NCBI GenBank assembly: GCA_034401795.1
Contig: CM067374.1
Span: 133,880,300 to 133,944,299 of the forward strand
From: Chaetoderma sp. LZ-2023a
Taxonomy: Eukaryota; Mollusca; Caudofoveata; Chaetodermatida; Chaetodermatidae
Direction of reading: 5' to 3'
DNA length: 64,000 nucleotides
Shown: in pieces, positions 18,855-27,900 of the stretch
Position numbering within the stretch: position 1 is the stretch's first letter
How the letters are laid out: the number at the start of each line of letters is the position of its first letter
Translations under genes and position numbers: made by a program
The notes under the pieces: model-generated
Told to the model about the DNA's origin: nothing
Databases searched by the model: none
Seen by the model: the letters and a program-made list of their open reading frames with translations, nothing else

Positions 18855-19079
18855 ATGTGTGTCAGCCAATAATCTAGTCAGAGGAAGTGCTAGTCTGCGC
18901 ATGCGCGGTGGTGGGGCTGGCATCCGCCAGACTACGCTCTGACTCCCTGCCCAGTAGGGGCACCTAACTGTTTTAAATCTGAGTGTTTATTGAGTGAAAG
19001 CCAATATTTAGCAATATCAAAAGTATTAGGGAGGTAAGTATCAACTCTCTCGTGAAAAAAGAAATCCTAGATTTCGTTT
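18855..19079 (+). repeat. E3 right inverted terminal repeat
   Basis: Reverse complement of 12022-12227 with a longer tip ending ctagatttcgttt. The NRF-1-like palindrome is at 18897-18906. It is followed by ATT and the resumed E2 RT. Confidence 0.92.
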
Positions 19080-19083
19080 ATTC

Positions 19084-20640
19084 CAGGGCAGACAGTGGGA
19101 ATTCAGGGTGCTACCCTTCGGAATTTCCACGGCTCCTCGGGTTTTCACCCGTGTGGTTCTTGCGATCACCGCATACCTCCGCAGGAGAAGCATAGCAGTC
19201 CACACGTACATAGACGACTGGCTGTTGAAAGCGCACACCCGGGAAAGTTTATCGGCCAGTCTGGAGATTGTTTTGAAAACTCTCACAGACTTAGGCTGGA
19301 TGATCAATTTCCCAAAATCAGAGCTGATTCCATCCCAGAAGTTTGTTTACCTGGGGATGTTCTTCGATCTAGAGACAGGATATGTTTATCCTACTCAGGA
19401 GAGAGTTCAGAAACTCATCTCATTAATTCAGTCAGTGTGCGACAGTCGTCATGTCCTGGCACGGGTTTACTTGAGAATGCTGGGGTTGATGGTTTCATTG
19501 GAACCAGTCATTCCTCAGGCCGCCTTACGCAGGCGGCCGATCCAGTTATTTCTCATGAAACAATGGACCCAGAGTACAGGTTCGCTGGACTCGAATGTGT
19601 CAGTGTTGGCGCCTCTGATTCATCACCTGCAATGGTGGTTGGACACAGAGAATCTCTTGGTGGGGGTTATGCTAACCCCTCCCCACCCTCAGGTGACTGT
19701 GTATACAGATGCATCGATGGAGGGCTGGGGAGCTTGCCTGGAAGAGTCTACGATATCAGGGCTTTGGAATCTGGAACAGTCAAAGGAACATATAAATCTA
19801 CTGGAGCTAAGAGCAGTAGTCCTGGGCCTGGAACATTTCTTACAGAAAGTTCAGGGCAAGATTGTTCTTATTCGTTCAGACAACTCAACAGTTGTGACTT
19901 ACATAAACCGCCAGGGCGGAACGAAGTCGCCCAGTCTCTGTATGATGACATGGAGACTGCTTTGTTGGTGTCTGGGTCACCAGATTACCTTGAAAGCAGT
20001 TCATATTCCGGGAAGGTTAAATCTGCTAGCAGACTCATTGAGCCGAAGGATGAGTGTTTTACCCACGGAATGGCAACTAAATCAATGTGTGGCGGATCGT
20101 CTGTTCGACCATTGGGGGAAACCCAACATCGATTTGTTCGCAACGAAGAAGAATGCGAAGATGACGACGTACGTCTCTCCGATTCCGGATCCAAGCGCTT
20201 TCGCAACAGATGCGTTAGCTATCAGCTGGGGGAGAATGTATGCATACGCATTCCCTCCAGCAATCCTGATTCCAAAAATTCTTCAGAAAATCAGACAAGA
20301 GGAATGCCAAGTGCTTCTGATCGCCCCGGATTGGCCAAGCCGATCATGGTATACGGATCTGCTGGACCTTCTGGTCTGCAATCCGGTTCCTCTGCCTCTG
20401 ATGGACGATATTATCTTCCAGGGCAAGGCCCTTCACAACAATCCGTCAATGTTCAGATTGACTGCGTGGATGTTGTCAAGGAATCTAGAATTAAGGAGGG
20501 CTTTTCTGAGCAAGCAGCCATGTTTATGGCCAAAGCCAGGAGGGGGTCAACCTCCAGAGCATATAATTATAAAATCAACAGATTTGCAGAATGGTGCTCA
20601 AAAAGATGTATTGATCCAATGGATTCATCTATTCAGGTAG
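19084..20640 (+). CDS. E2 RT C-terminal half, RNase H and linker
   Basis: In frame with the RT segment ending at 12021 once E3 and one ATT are disregarded. Y-I-D-D is at 19207-19218. RNase H residues are all present (YTDASMEGWGA, LELRAVVLGLEHF, RSDNSTVV, LADSLSRR), with TGG where E3 has a stop. The linker DLFATKKNAK...DALAISW follows. The frame ends within the recombinase N-terminus. No lesion is visible, so before E3 arrived E2 probably coded an intact enzyme. Confidence 0.9.
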   Translation, partial: QGRQWEFRVLPFGISTAPRVFTRVVLAITAYLRRRSIAVHTYIDDWLLKAHTRESLSASLEIVLKTLTDLGWMINFPKSELIPSQKFVYLGMFFDLETGYVYPTQERVQKLISLIQSVCDSRHVLARVYLRMLGLMVSLEPVIPQAALRRRPIQLFLMKQWTQSTGSLDSNVSVLAPLIHHLQWWLDTENLLVGVMLTPPHPQVTVYTDASMEGWGACLEESTISGLWNLEQSKEHINLLELRAVVLGLEHFLQKVQGKIVLIRSDNSTVVTYINRQGGTKSPSLCMMTWRLLCWCLGHQITLKAVHIPGRLNLLADSLSRRMSVLPTEWQLNQCVADRLFDHWGKPNIDLFATKKNAKMTTYVSPIPDPSAFATDALAISWGRMYAYAFPPAILIPKILQKIRQEECQVLLIAPDWPSRSWYTDLLDLLVCNPVPLPLMDDIIFQGKALHNNPSMFRLTAWMLSRNLELRRAFLSKQPCLWPKPGGGQPPEHIIIKSTDLQNGAQKDVLIQWIHLFR

Positions 20641-21479
20641 TAGCTGATTTCCTCTGTCACCTCTATGATGCCTATAGCCTCAAGCCTAACTCTATTGCTG
20701 GTTATAAGTCAGCATTAATGTCTGTTATTCCTTGCTTGGCTAAGAGGGGAAGTGATGAAGTAAATACATTAAATGTATTAATTAAAGGCATGGGCAATCT
20801 AAGACCAAGGAATCCACCTGTGATTCCGTCTTGGAGTTTATCGCTAGTGCTTCAAGTACTAGGTGATAAGCCGTTTGAACCACTTAGTTCCATTTCTATG
20901 AAACTATTAACACTGAAGACTGTGTTTTTAATTGCTGCGGCCTCGGCTAGGCGTAGGAGTGAAATTCATGCCTTATCAGCCGAGGATGACCGTTTTGTGG
21001 TTTCAGGGGAAGGCCTTAAGCTGCTACCTAGGATTAATTTCTTGGCTAAAAATCAGTCGTTGAAATATCCAGGTCAACCTATTGTTTTGCCTGCTTTAAC
21101 TAGATATGATCCTAATTCTAAAGCATGGTGTCCCGTCCGGCCGCTTTGCCGGTACAAACAACGTACGGCGGAGTGGCGCACCGACCAGTCGGCGTTATGG
21201 TTGTCTTATATTGAACCCCATGGCAGGGCTTCTAAGGACACCATTTCCAGGTGGATTGTAGAATGCATTCAGTTTTGCCATAAATCCGCCACCGGGAAGC
21301 AGGTTGACGTGGCCAAGGCTCACAGTGTCCGCGGCGTAGTGACATCCACTGCCCTATTTAATGGGGTCCCGGTGGATGATATTATGTCGGTGGCTCAGTG
21401 GCACTGTGAGTCAAGTTTTACAGACCATTATCTCCGTGACACCTCTAATCCTCTCGCCTTGTCGATTTTGAAAAAATAA
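19095..21479 (+). CDS. E2 tyrosine recombinase and overlapping N-terminal frame
   Basis: Same layout as in E3: a frame open through RT-RNase H and then the recombinase from about 20480. Catalytic residues: Arg in SARRRSEIHAL, His 21321-21323, Arg 21330-21332, Trp in AQWHCES, Tyr 21429-21431. The upstream overlapping frame is also open at 11521-12021, before the E3 insertion. Nearly identical to the E3 protein. Confidence 0.9.
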   Translation: MGIQGATLRNFHGSSGFHPCGSCDHRIPPQEKHSSPHVHRRLAVESAHPGKFIGQSGDCFENSHRLRLDDQFPKIRADSIPEVCLPGDVLRSRDRICLSYSGESSETHLINSVSVRQSSCPGTGLLENAGVDGFIGTSHSSGRLTQAADPVISHETMDPEYRFAGLECVSVGASDSSPAMVVGHRESLGGGYANPSPPSGDCVYRCIDGGLGSLPGRVYDIRALESGTVKGTYKSTGAKSSSPGPGTFLTESSGQDCSYSFRQLNSCDLHKPPGRNEVAQSLYDDMETALLVSGSPDYLESSSYSGKVKSASRLIEPKDECFTHGMATKSMCGGSSVRPLGETQHRFVRNEEECEDDDVRLSDSGSKRFRNRCVSYQLGENVCIRIPSSNPDSKNSSENQTRGMPSASDRPGLAKPIMVYGSAGPSGLQSGSSASDGRYYLPGQGPSQQSVNVQIDCVDVVKESRIKEGFSEQAAMFMAKARRGSTSRAYNYKINRFAEWCSKRCIDPMDSSIQVVADFLCHLYDAYSLKPNSIAGYKSALMSVIPCLAKRGSDEVNTLNVLIKGMGNLRPRNPPVIPSWSLSLVLQVLGDKPFEPLSSISMKLLTLKTVFLIAAASARRRSEIHALSAEDDRFVVSGEGLKLLPRINFLAKNQSLKYPGQPIVLPALTRYDPNSKAWCPVRPLCRYKQRTAEWRTDQSALWLSYIEPHGRASKDTISRWIVECIQFCHKSATGKQVDVAKAHSVRGVVTSTALFNGVPVDDIMSVAQWHCESSFTDHYLRDTSNPLALSILKK

Positions 21480-22010
21480 CTTGGCATATATTTTTGATGG
21501 GGTTTCCTCATTGCTTATATATTTCACAATTAATTTATGGAAACAACCACTAATTTGGGACTGCATCGTGCTTCACCAATGGGAAGAGGATGTCAGCAGC
21601 CATTTTCAACAAGGTCAGTCTTGTGTATGTGTTGTCCATTGTTGATTGTCTTGTCACGTTACCCGTTATTAATATGATGATGGTTTTGTGTATTTATGTG
21701 GTTCATTGTTGAGAGTATACGAAAATGGGTTTTTTTCGTCTCTGTCCTGTAGTACATGGCACTTGTACGTAGAGAGCGTATAGGACATTGAGGTCATTCG
21801 ACTCTTCCTCCCAGGAAGGAGGGGGGGAGCGCATATGACATTCGGTCATCTCTCATACATCGGGGGTGTTATCCGATGGTTAGTCAAATCCTGACTGTTT
21901 TTTCATACAGTTTCAGAAGTTTAAGTGCCTTAAACGCAGAAAAGCGTATAGGGATGAGCTGGTCTTTTGACCTCGCCTCCCTCCCGCCGAATTCACTGTC
22001 GAATTCTGGC
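21480..22010 (+). other. E2 3' untranslated region, possible intron
   Basis: No gene. The intron-like stretch from gtcagt (21613) to catacag (21910) and the G-run near 21822 parallel E3. Confidence 0.45.
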
Positions 22011-22017
22011 AATATCA

Positions 22018-22110
22018 AAAGTATTAGGGAGGTAAGTATACTCTTGATGTGAAATAAACGAAATCAAGGATTTCTTTTTTCACGAGAGAGTTGATACTTA
22101 CCTCCCTAGA
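22018..22110 (+). repeat. E2 internal complementary region
   Basis: Contains cttgatgtga AAT aaacgaaatcaagg. This differs from the E3 ICR at just the bases where the ends of E2 differ from those of E3 (left tip tcacatcaag, right tip ccttgatttcgttt), so it belongs to E2. Confidence 0.92.
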
Positions 22111-22167
22111 TACGGACCCGGCCTCTCCACCCCACAGAGGCTCGGTCTTCAGGCTCTTTATAGTTGC

Positions 22168-22391
22168 ATGTGTATCAGCCAATAAATTAGTCAGAGGAAG
22201 TGCTAGTCTGCGCATGCGCGGTGGTGGGGCTGGCATCCGCCAGACTACGCTCTGACTCCCTGCCCAGTAGGGGCACCTAACTGTTTTAATCTGAGTGTTT
22301 ATTGAGTGAAAGCCAATATTTAGCAATATCAAAAGTATTAGGGAGGTAAGTATCAACTCTCTCGTGAAAAAAGAAATCCTTGATTTCGTTT
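22168..22391 (+). repeat. E2 right inverted terminal repeat
   Basis: Inverse of 8308-8512 with the longer right tip. The NRF-1-like palindrome is at 22210-22219. The following triplet is ATA (22392-22394). Confidence 0.9.
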
Positions 22392-22392
22392 A

Positions 22393-22600
22393 TACCTCCC
22401 TAACACTCTTGATATACTAGTATATCGGCTCTAAACTCAATAATATTCAGAATTATAAAAAGTTAGGTGCCCCTAATGAGCAGGGGGATGTACACGTCAT
22501 GCACATGACAGACCCCACCATATTGCGTATGCGCATACTGGTACTTCCGTTTTCTAATATATTGGCTATATGTTAAAAACATTTCCAGTCTCTTTTTTGA
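22393..22600 (+). repeat. E6 left inverted terminal repeat, main part
   Basis: Inverse of the E6 right repeat (about 25840-26030), including ggtgcccctaatgagcaggg. The NRF-1-like site is mutated to gcgtatgcgc (22525-22534). Confidence 0.85.
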
Positions 22601-22634
22601 GAATTTTCAGTAGTTTAAACCATCTTCTCACACT

Positions 22635-22682
22635 ATGACGGATAATAAAGCATCAGAGGAGTCCTCCTCGTCATCCACTAAG
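22635..22682 (+). CDS. E6 gag first exon candidate
   Basis: ATG opens MTDNKASEESSSSSTK and ends aag|gtgata. Position and donor match the spliced leader exon of E2, E3 and E7. The intron and the Cys/His exon that should follow are largely deleted here. Confidence 0.5.
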
Positions 22683-22721
22683 GTGATATTGTTCCATATA
22701 TTAATTAAGATTAATTAATTC

Positions 22722-24386
22722 ATGGGCACCCTACTAGGTCAGACAGGTTTCAGTGATCCAGGGGCGGCTGTCTTGGACCTAGGCTTGATGTTCGCATCGC
22801 CTGGTGATCCAACGGCGCGAGCAGCATCAGGCGGGACCCGACCAGCGGGCCTGAACTCGATCACTCGCGGAGTACCCTCATCATCTGCCCTCGGGCATTC
22901 TCCTGATCAGTCTGGGTTAGTGTTTCTTGCTAACTCAGAGTCTAACTTTCCTGACCAGGAAGATGATGAAGACTACATGCTTGACCCACAGGATGGTCAT
23001 GAAGAAATGGATGCGAGTGTCTACACTCCTCTCATAGGGAGTGCGGCTGCTCACACCTATGGTTCTGTTCCCTCGGGAGCAGGCTTGATTCAGCCTATTG
23101 GCCGATTTGGAGCGGATGGCCGCCCGTATAAGATACCACGTTTAGACGTGGAATCTCATACGGACGATCCGGGCCGCGCTAGTGTGCTTAATTCCCCACA
23201 CATGAGCGCGATCTCGGTGCTCGGCCAGCCTGTGGAGAATGTCATGCCAGCCCGCGCGGGCCCGTATGCATTCCCTGGGCAGCCAGGTTCGTCTATAGCC
23301 TCCTCCACGGCCCTAGCTGCGAATGCCATTGAAGATGACGAGGGCCCGCTGCTCGCCGGCATTTCGCAGGTAGCTACGGACGAAGACTGGTATGACGCGT
23401 GCGCGTGGCTCCTCGCAGTCAGACCAGAGCTCTCCGTGGATGAAACGGCCGCCAGTAACCCTCGGGCATGGTTACAGGCAAAGCCGTTGGCCAACACGAC
23501 TCAGTCTCTGCCGTATGCTGAAAATATCTTAGATATGTTCTCGGCGGCAGAGGAGTCGATTAGACCGACAGGTCGCCTCGCGAAGCCCCCCCCCCTCCCC
23601 CCGCGTGAGGTTGCTAGGCGATGTCGAGTTACTGCTAGTCAGTATGCTCGATGTGGCCTAGTGCCCAGACCGAGCACGGACGACCGCGCCGCTCTGGGAG
23701 AAGATACGCGGCCAGGATCCCGTGCTGACACGGGAGCGCTGTGCTCGGGCGCTATGCGCTCAGCTAATGCCGCCTTGCGTGACACCAATGAGAGCTCGCG
23801 AGCAGCAATCAGTGTGCTGTCGCACGTGTCTCAGCTGCTATCTGGCGTAGTAGCAGCCTCGGTGCACCAACAGCCTTGTCCAGTGACAGTGCAGTGAGCC
23901 ATCCAGGATGGGATCAACCTGGCATTGGACTGGCTGACTAGGTCAGTCACCAAATCGCTGCGGACGAGGCGCACTTTTGCCGTGGCCAATTTGTGCCCAT
24001 CCCAGGAGCTCAAGTCGCGCTTGTTGCAAGCGCCGATGGTGGTCCCTGGTCTTTTTGGAGGTGAGGGTTGTCGGCACCTCCAAGAGACAGTTAATTTGGT
24101 GAACAACCAGTGTGCGCTGCGTGCACAGTTTGAAGTGCTGCGCAGAGAACATGTGCGTGTTCAGCCCTCAGTTGCTCGACAGCAGTACGCTCGTGGCGGT
24201 GCTGGCATTGCCAGAGGCCAGCAGGCCAGTAGGGTTCAGAGACCGCGTCGGCCGCGCCAGCAGCAGCGTGCTGCTGTACGTCAGCCAGCGCCTCAAGTGC
24301 AGCCAGCCAGCCGGCAGCCCGCGCACCGCGGTGCACGTGGTGCTGGGCATGGCACGCGAGGAGCGGCGCATGGTAACTGGGCCTGA
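22722..24386 (+). pseudogene. E6 gag, N-terminus lost, one nonsense codon
   Basis: Starts inside the acidic central part, so the Cys/His cluster is missing. It keeps ATDEDWYDACAWLLAVRPEL, AENILDMFSAAEESI, VLSHVSQLLSGV and VVPGLFGGEGCRHLQETV with a Gln/Arg-rich tail. The frame is interrupted at 23895-23897 by TGA where the other elements have CGA, a typical CpG transition. A CCCCCCCCCTCCCCCC run at about 23586 has added residues. Confidence 0.8.
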
Positions 24387-24393
24387 CTGGCTA

Positions 24394-25243
24394 AAAGAAT
24401 TTCCGGTTACCACAGGTACCACTCTGGTGTTGTCACATGTATCAGAGACACACCCACTTCATAAATTCATGGGCACCCCGTTAACCCATTTGACTTTCCA
24501 CATTCACGAGTGGGAGCTGTTAATTCACGACCGCTTAGTCTTGAAATGGCTTTCTCGCGGATACAGTCCAGAGTGGATAAAAGGTCCGCCATTGCATCTG
24601 TCTCTGGTACCGATCTGGACTCAAATTCCAAGAGATACAGACAAACGGTTGTGCATAGAAGAGGAGATAGAATCTCTAATTCTAAAAGAAGCAATTCAAC
24701 CGGCGCATGATTGCCCGGTCTTCTATTCAACCATGTTTCTTGTGACAAAGAACACCGGGGGTGGGGGGGGGGGTGGGTGGGGAGAGACCAATTCTCAACC
24801 TCAAACCACTGAACAAGTTTATAGATACACCGAGTTTCAAAATGGAAACAATAAGATTGGTGTTGTTGTGGTTAGAGAAGGTTATGTGGACAGCATCAAT
24901 AGATCTCAAAGATGCTTATTTCCACATTCCAATTGCAAGGAGCTTTCGTCGGTCCCTGAGATTTGCTTTTCAGGGACGCCAATGGGAATTCAAAGTTCTT
25001 CCATTCTGCATCTCAACGGCTCCAAGGGTCTTCACTCGAGTGGTATTCGCTATCACAGCATACCTCCGTAGTAGAAATATAGCAGTCCACACTTACATAG
25101 ACGACTGGTTGCTAAAAGCACACAACCCAGAAAGTTTGACAGCAAATCTGGAGATAGTTTTGAAAACTCCCACAGATTTAGGCTGGATAATTAACTTTTA
25201 GAAATCAGAGCTGACTCCATCCCAGAAGTTTGTTTACCTGGGT
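24394..25243 (+). pseudogene. E6 reverse transcriptase, broken and truncated
   Basis: Recognisable from WLKEFPVTTGT through FYSTMFLVTKNTGG. There an expanded G tract (24757-24784) shifts the frame; RPILNLKPLNKF, SIDLKDAYFHIPI and YIDDWLL (25094-25105) follow in the new frame. TAG at 25199-25201 replaces the Pro codon of NFPKSEL, and the gene ends at KFVYLG where the large deletion begins. Confidence 0.85.
24757..24784 (+). repeat. G-rich tract with quadruplex potential
   Basis: ggggg t gggggggggg t ggg t gggg replaces the short ggagggtgg of related elements. Four G runs of three or more on one strand allow a G-quadruplex. It lies at the left boundary of a tandem duplication. Confidence 0.7.
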
Positions 25244-25737
25244 ACCATTCTCTTCATCCGGTGGGGGAAGAGATGAGTTCCGTGCCCAAGACATCAAGAG
25301 GTCAGTATATGTGACCATTTTGTTTTTTTGTCTTGGTGATGGTGTCATATTTTTAATTTTTAATATGGTGATGGTTAATGTCTCTTAATTGTGGTACTTT
25401 CAGGGTTTTTTCGAAAATGAAGCAATTCTTCTTTTTCCAATGTCTAGTAATACTTTTCATCAAGTATTAGAGAACGTGCTAGTCATTTAGAGCAGTGTTT
25501 TTTCCTAACCTTCCTCAGAAAGATGGGGGGGGGGGAGCGCATTTGCCTTTTGATCAATCTCTCTTCATCGGTCGATTATCCGATGCAAAATTCTATTCCT
25601 GTTTGTGTTTCAGACACACTTTCAGATGTTTTTTAAATCTCTTGAAAATTCAAAGAGCTCTAGTCTCTTCGAGGGTGTGCTGGTTTTCAGGACCTTGCCT
25701 CCCTCCCGCCAAATGTAAATTCTGGCTTTTATCAAGA
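25244..25737 (+). other. E6 3' region after the internal deletion
   Basis: Aligns to the 3' untranslated region of E2 and E3 (aagaggtcagtatatgtgac, poly-G then agcgcat). No gene. 25305-25539 is absent from the duplicate copy. Confidence 0.6.
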
Positions 25738-25790
25738 GTGTTAGGGAGGTAAGTATGTTCTCATGATGTGAAATAAGAAAATTTACCGAG
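25738..25790 (+). repeat. E6 internal complementary region, shortened
   Basis: gtgttagggaggtaagtatg...gatgtga is the reverse complement of the E6 left end at 8286; AAT follows, then aagaaaattt, the reverse complement of the right tip. The part beyond is lost compared with E2 and E3. Confidence 0.85.
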
Positions 25791-25839
25791 AGGCCTGGTC
25801 CTTTGGTTAATTGAATAGTTGCTTCTATGTCAGCCAATA

Positions 25840-26053
25840 TTTAGTAGCGGAAGTACCAGTATGCGCATGCGCAGTAGGTGGGGTCTGTCATGTGCATGAT
25901 TGTGTACATCCCCCTGCCCATTAGGGGCACCTAACTGTTTATAATTCTGAATATTATTGAATTTAGAGCCGATATACTAGTATATCAGGAGTATTAGGGA
26001 GGTAAGTAAGTATGTCATCTCACTCGTGAAAAAGAAATTTGATAAATTTTCTT
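25840..26053 (+). repeat. E6 right inverted terminal repeat
   Basis: Inverse of 22393-22600, with an NRF-1-like GCGCATGCGC at 25863-25872, ending gataaattttctt. AAT (26054-26056) is shared with the satellite. Confidence 0.87.
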
Positions 26054-26849
26054 AATGCATGGTGTGTGATGTGTAATGCATGGTGTGTGTGAGATGTGTA
26101 ATGCATTTTGTGTGATGTGTATCCATGGTGTGTGATGTGTGATGCATGGTGTGTGATGTGTAATGCATGGTGTGTAATGTGTATCCATAGTGTGTGATGT
26201 GTAATGCATGGTGTGTGATGCATAATGCATGGTGTGTGATGTGTATCCATGGTGTGTGATGTGTTATCCATGGTGTGCGATGTGTGATGCATGGTGTGTG
26301 ATGTGTATCCATGGTGTGTAATGTGTAATTCCTGGTGTGTGATGCATAATGCATGGTGTGTAATGCGTATCCATGGTGTGTGATGTGTGATGCATGGTGT
26401 GTGATGTGTTATCCATGGTGTGTGATGTGTTATCCATGGTGTGTGATGTGTAATGCATGGTGTGTGATGTGTTATCTGTGGTATGTGATGTGTTTTGCAT
26501 GTTGTGTGATGCGTAATGCATGGTGTGTGATGTGTATCCATGGTGTGTGATGTGTGATGCATGGTGTGTGATGTGTTATCCATGGTGTGTGCGGTGTGAT
26601 GCATGGTGTGTGATGTGTAATGCATGGTGTGTGATGTGTGATGCATGGCATGTGATGTGTATCCATGGTGAGTGATGCATGGTGTGTGATGTGTGATGCA
26701 TGGTGTGTGATGTGTATCCATGGTGTGTGATGTGTTATGCATGGTGTGTGACTTGTGATGCATGGTGTGTGATGTGTGATGCATGGTGTGTGATGCATGG
26801 TGGGTGAAGTGTAATGCATGGTGTGTGATGTGTATCCATGGTGTGTGAT
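26054..26849 (+). repeat. Satellite array, first right-hand block
   Basis: Continuation of the 7873-8282 array after E6. Monomers ending aatgcatgg, gatgcatgg and tatccatgg are interspersed. The order of variant monomers is the same as in 27901-28716, showing block duplication. Confidence 0.9.
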
Positions 26850-26867
26850 GGGGGGGGTGGGGTGGGA

Positions 26868-27900
26868 GACCAATTCTCAACCTCAAACCACTGAACAAGT
26901 TTATAGATACACCGAGTTTCAAAATGGAAACAATAAGATTGGTGTTGTTGGGGTTAGAGAAGGTTATGTGGACAGCATCAATAGATCTCAAAGATGTTTG
27001 TTTCCACATTCCAATTGCAAGGAGCTTTTGTCGGTCCCTGAGATTTGCTTTTCAGGGACGCCAATGGGAATTCAAAGTTCTTCCATTCTGCATCTCAACG
27101 GCTCCAAGGGTCTTCACTCGAGTGGTACTCGCTATCACAGCATACCTCCGTAGTAGAAATATAGCAGTCCACACTTACATAGACGACTGGTTGCTAAAAG
27201 CACACAACCCAGAAAGTTTGACAGCAAATCTGGAGATAGTTTTGAAAACTCCCACAGATTTAGGCTGGATAATTAACTTTTAGAAATCAGAGCTGACTCC
27301 ATCCCAGAAGTTTGTTTACCTGGGTACCATTCTCTTCATCCGGTGGGGGAAGAGATGAGTTCCGTGCCCAAGACATCAAGAGGTCACATTTGCCTTTTGA
27401 TCAATCTCTCTTCATCGGTCGATTATCCGATGCAAAATTCTGTTCCTATTTGTGTTTCAGACACACTTTCAGATGTTTTTTAAATCTCTTGAAAATTCAA
27501 AGAGCTCTAGTCTCTTCGAGGGTGTGCTGGTTTTCAGGACCTTGCCTCCCTCCCGCCAAATGTAAATTCTGGCTTTTATCAAGAGTGTTAGGGAGGTAAG
27601 TATGTTCTCATGATGTGAAATAAGAAAATTTACCGAGAGGCCTGGTCCTTTGGTTAATTGAATAGTTGCTTCTATGTCAGCCAATATTTAGTAGCGGAAG
27701 TACCAGTATGCGCATGCGCAGTAGGTGGGGTCTGTCATGTGCATGATTGTGTACATCCCCCTGCCCATTAGGGGCACCTAACTGCTTATAATTCTGAATA
27801 TTATTGAATTTAGAGCCGATATACTAGTATATCAGGAGTATTAGGGAGGTAAGTAAGTATGTCATCTCACTCGTGAAAAAGAAATTTGATAAATTTTCTT
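26868..27900 (+). mobile_element. Duplicate copy of the E6 3' part
   Basis: Repeats 24785-26053 almost base for base (differences include T/G at the VLLW/VLLG codon and gatgcttat/gatgtttgt), with the same TAG after WIINF and Y-I-D-D at 27176-27187. It lacks the 235 bases corresponding to 25305-25539. It starts at a short G-rich run (26850-26867) in the satellite and has no 5' end of its own, so it arose by duplication, not retrotransposition. Confidence 0.92.

Larger units (their letters stand above)
12022..19079 (+). mobile_element. E3: full-length DIRS-like retrotransposon inserted in E2
   Basis: 7058 bp, flanked by ATT on both sides (12019-12021 and 19080-19082). It has both terminal repeats, the spliced gag leader, gag, RT-RNase H, tyrosine recombinase and an ICR (18711-18795) matching the join of its own two ends base for base. 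As the innermost insertion it is the youngest of the nest. One nonsense codon in RNase H (16408-16410) is the only clear lesion. Confidence 0.95.
19083..22391 (+). mobile_element. E2: DIRS-like retrotransposon, 3' half
   Basis: Resumes the RT of E2 at ccagggcagacagtgggaat, carries RNase H, linker, recombinase, 3' region, ICR and right terminal repeat, and ends gatttcgttt. It is followed by ATA and the interrupted E6 terminal repeat. Confidence 0.93.
22393..26053 (+). mobile_element. E6: internally deleted DIRS-like element in the satellite
   Basis: Starts with the remainder of its left repeat (cctccctaacactcttgata), then leader, gag, partial RT, 3' region, ICR and right repeat ending aaattttctt, followed by AAT and satellite. 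RNase H, linker and recombinase are absent: the RT breaks off in KFVYLG at about 25243 and is joined straight to 3' region sequence. It could have moved only with enzymes from another element. Confidence 0.9.

Noticed and set aside
25305-25539. Precise intron loss explaining the difference between the duplicated copies
   Set aside because: The missing piece does not start with GT or end with AG at the right positions; it is a plain deletion.
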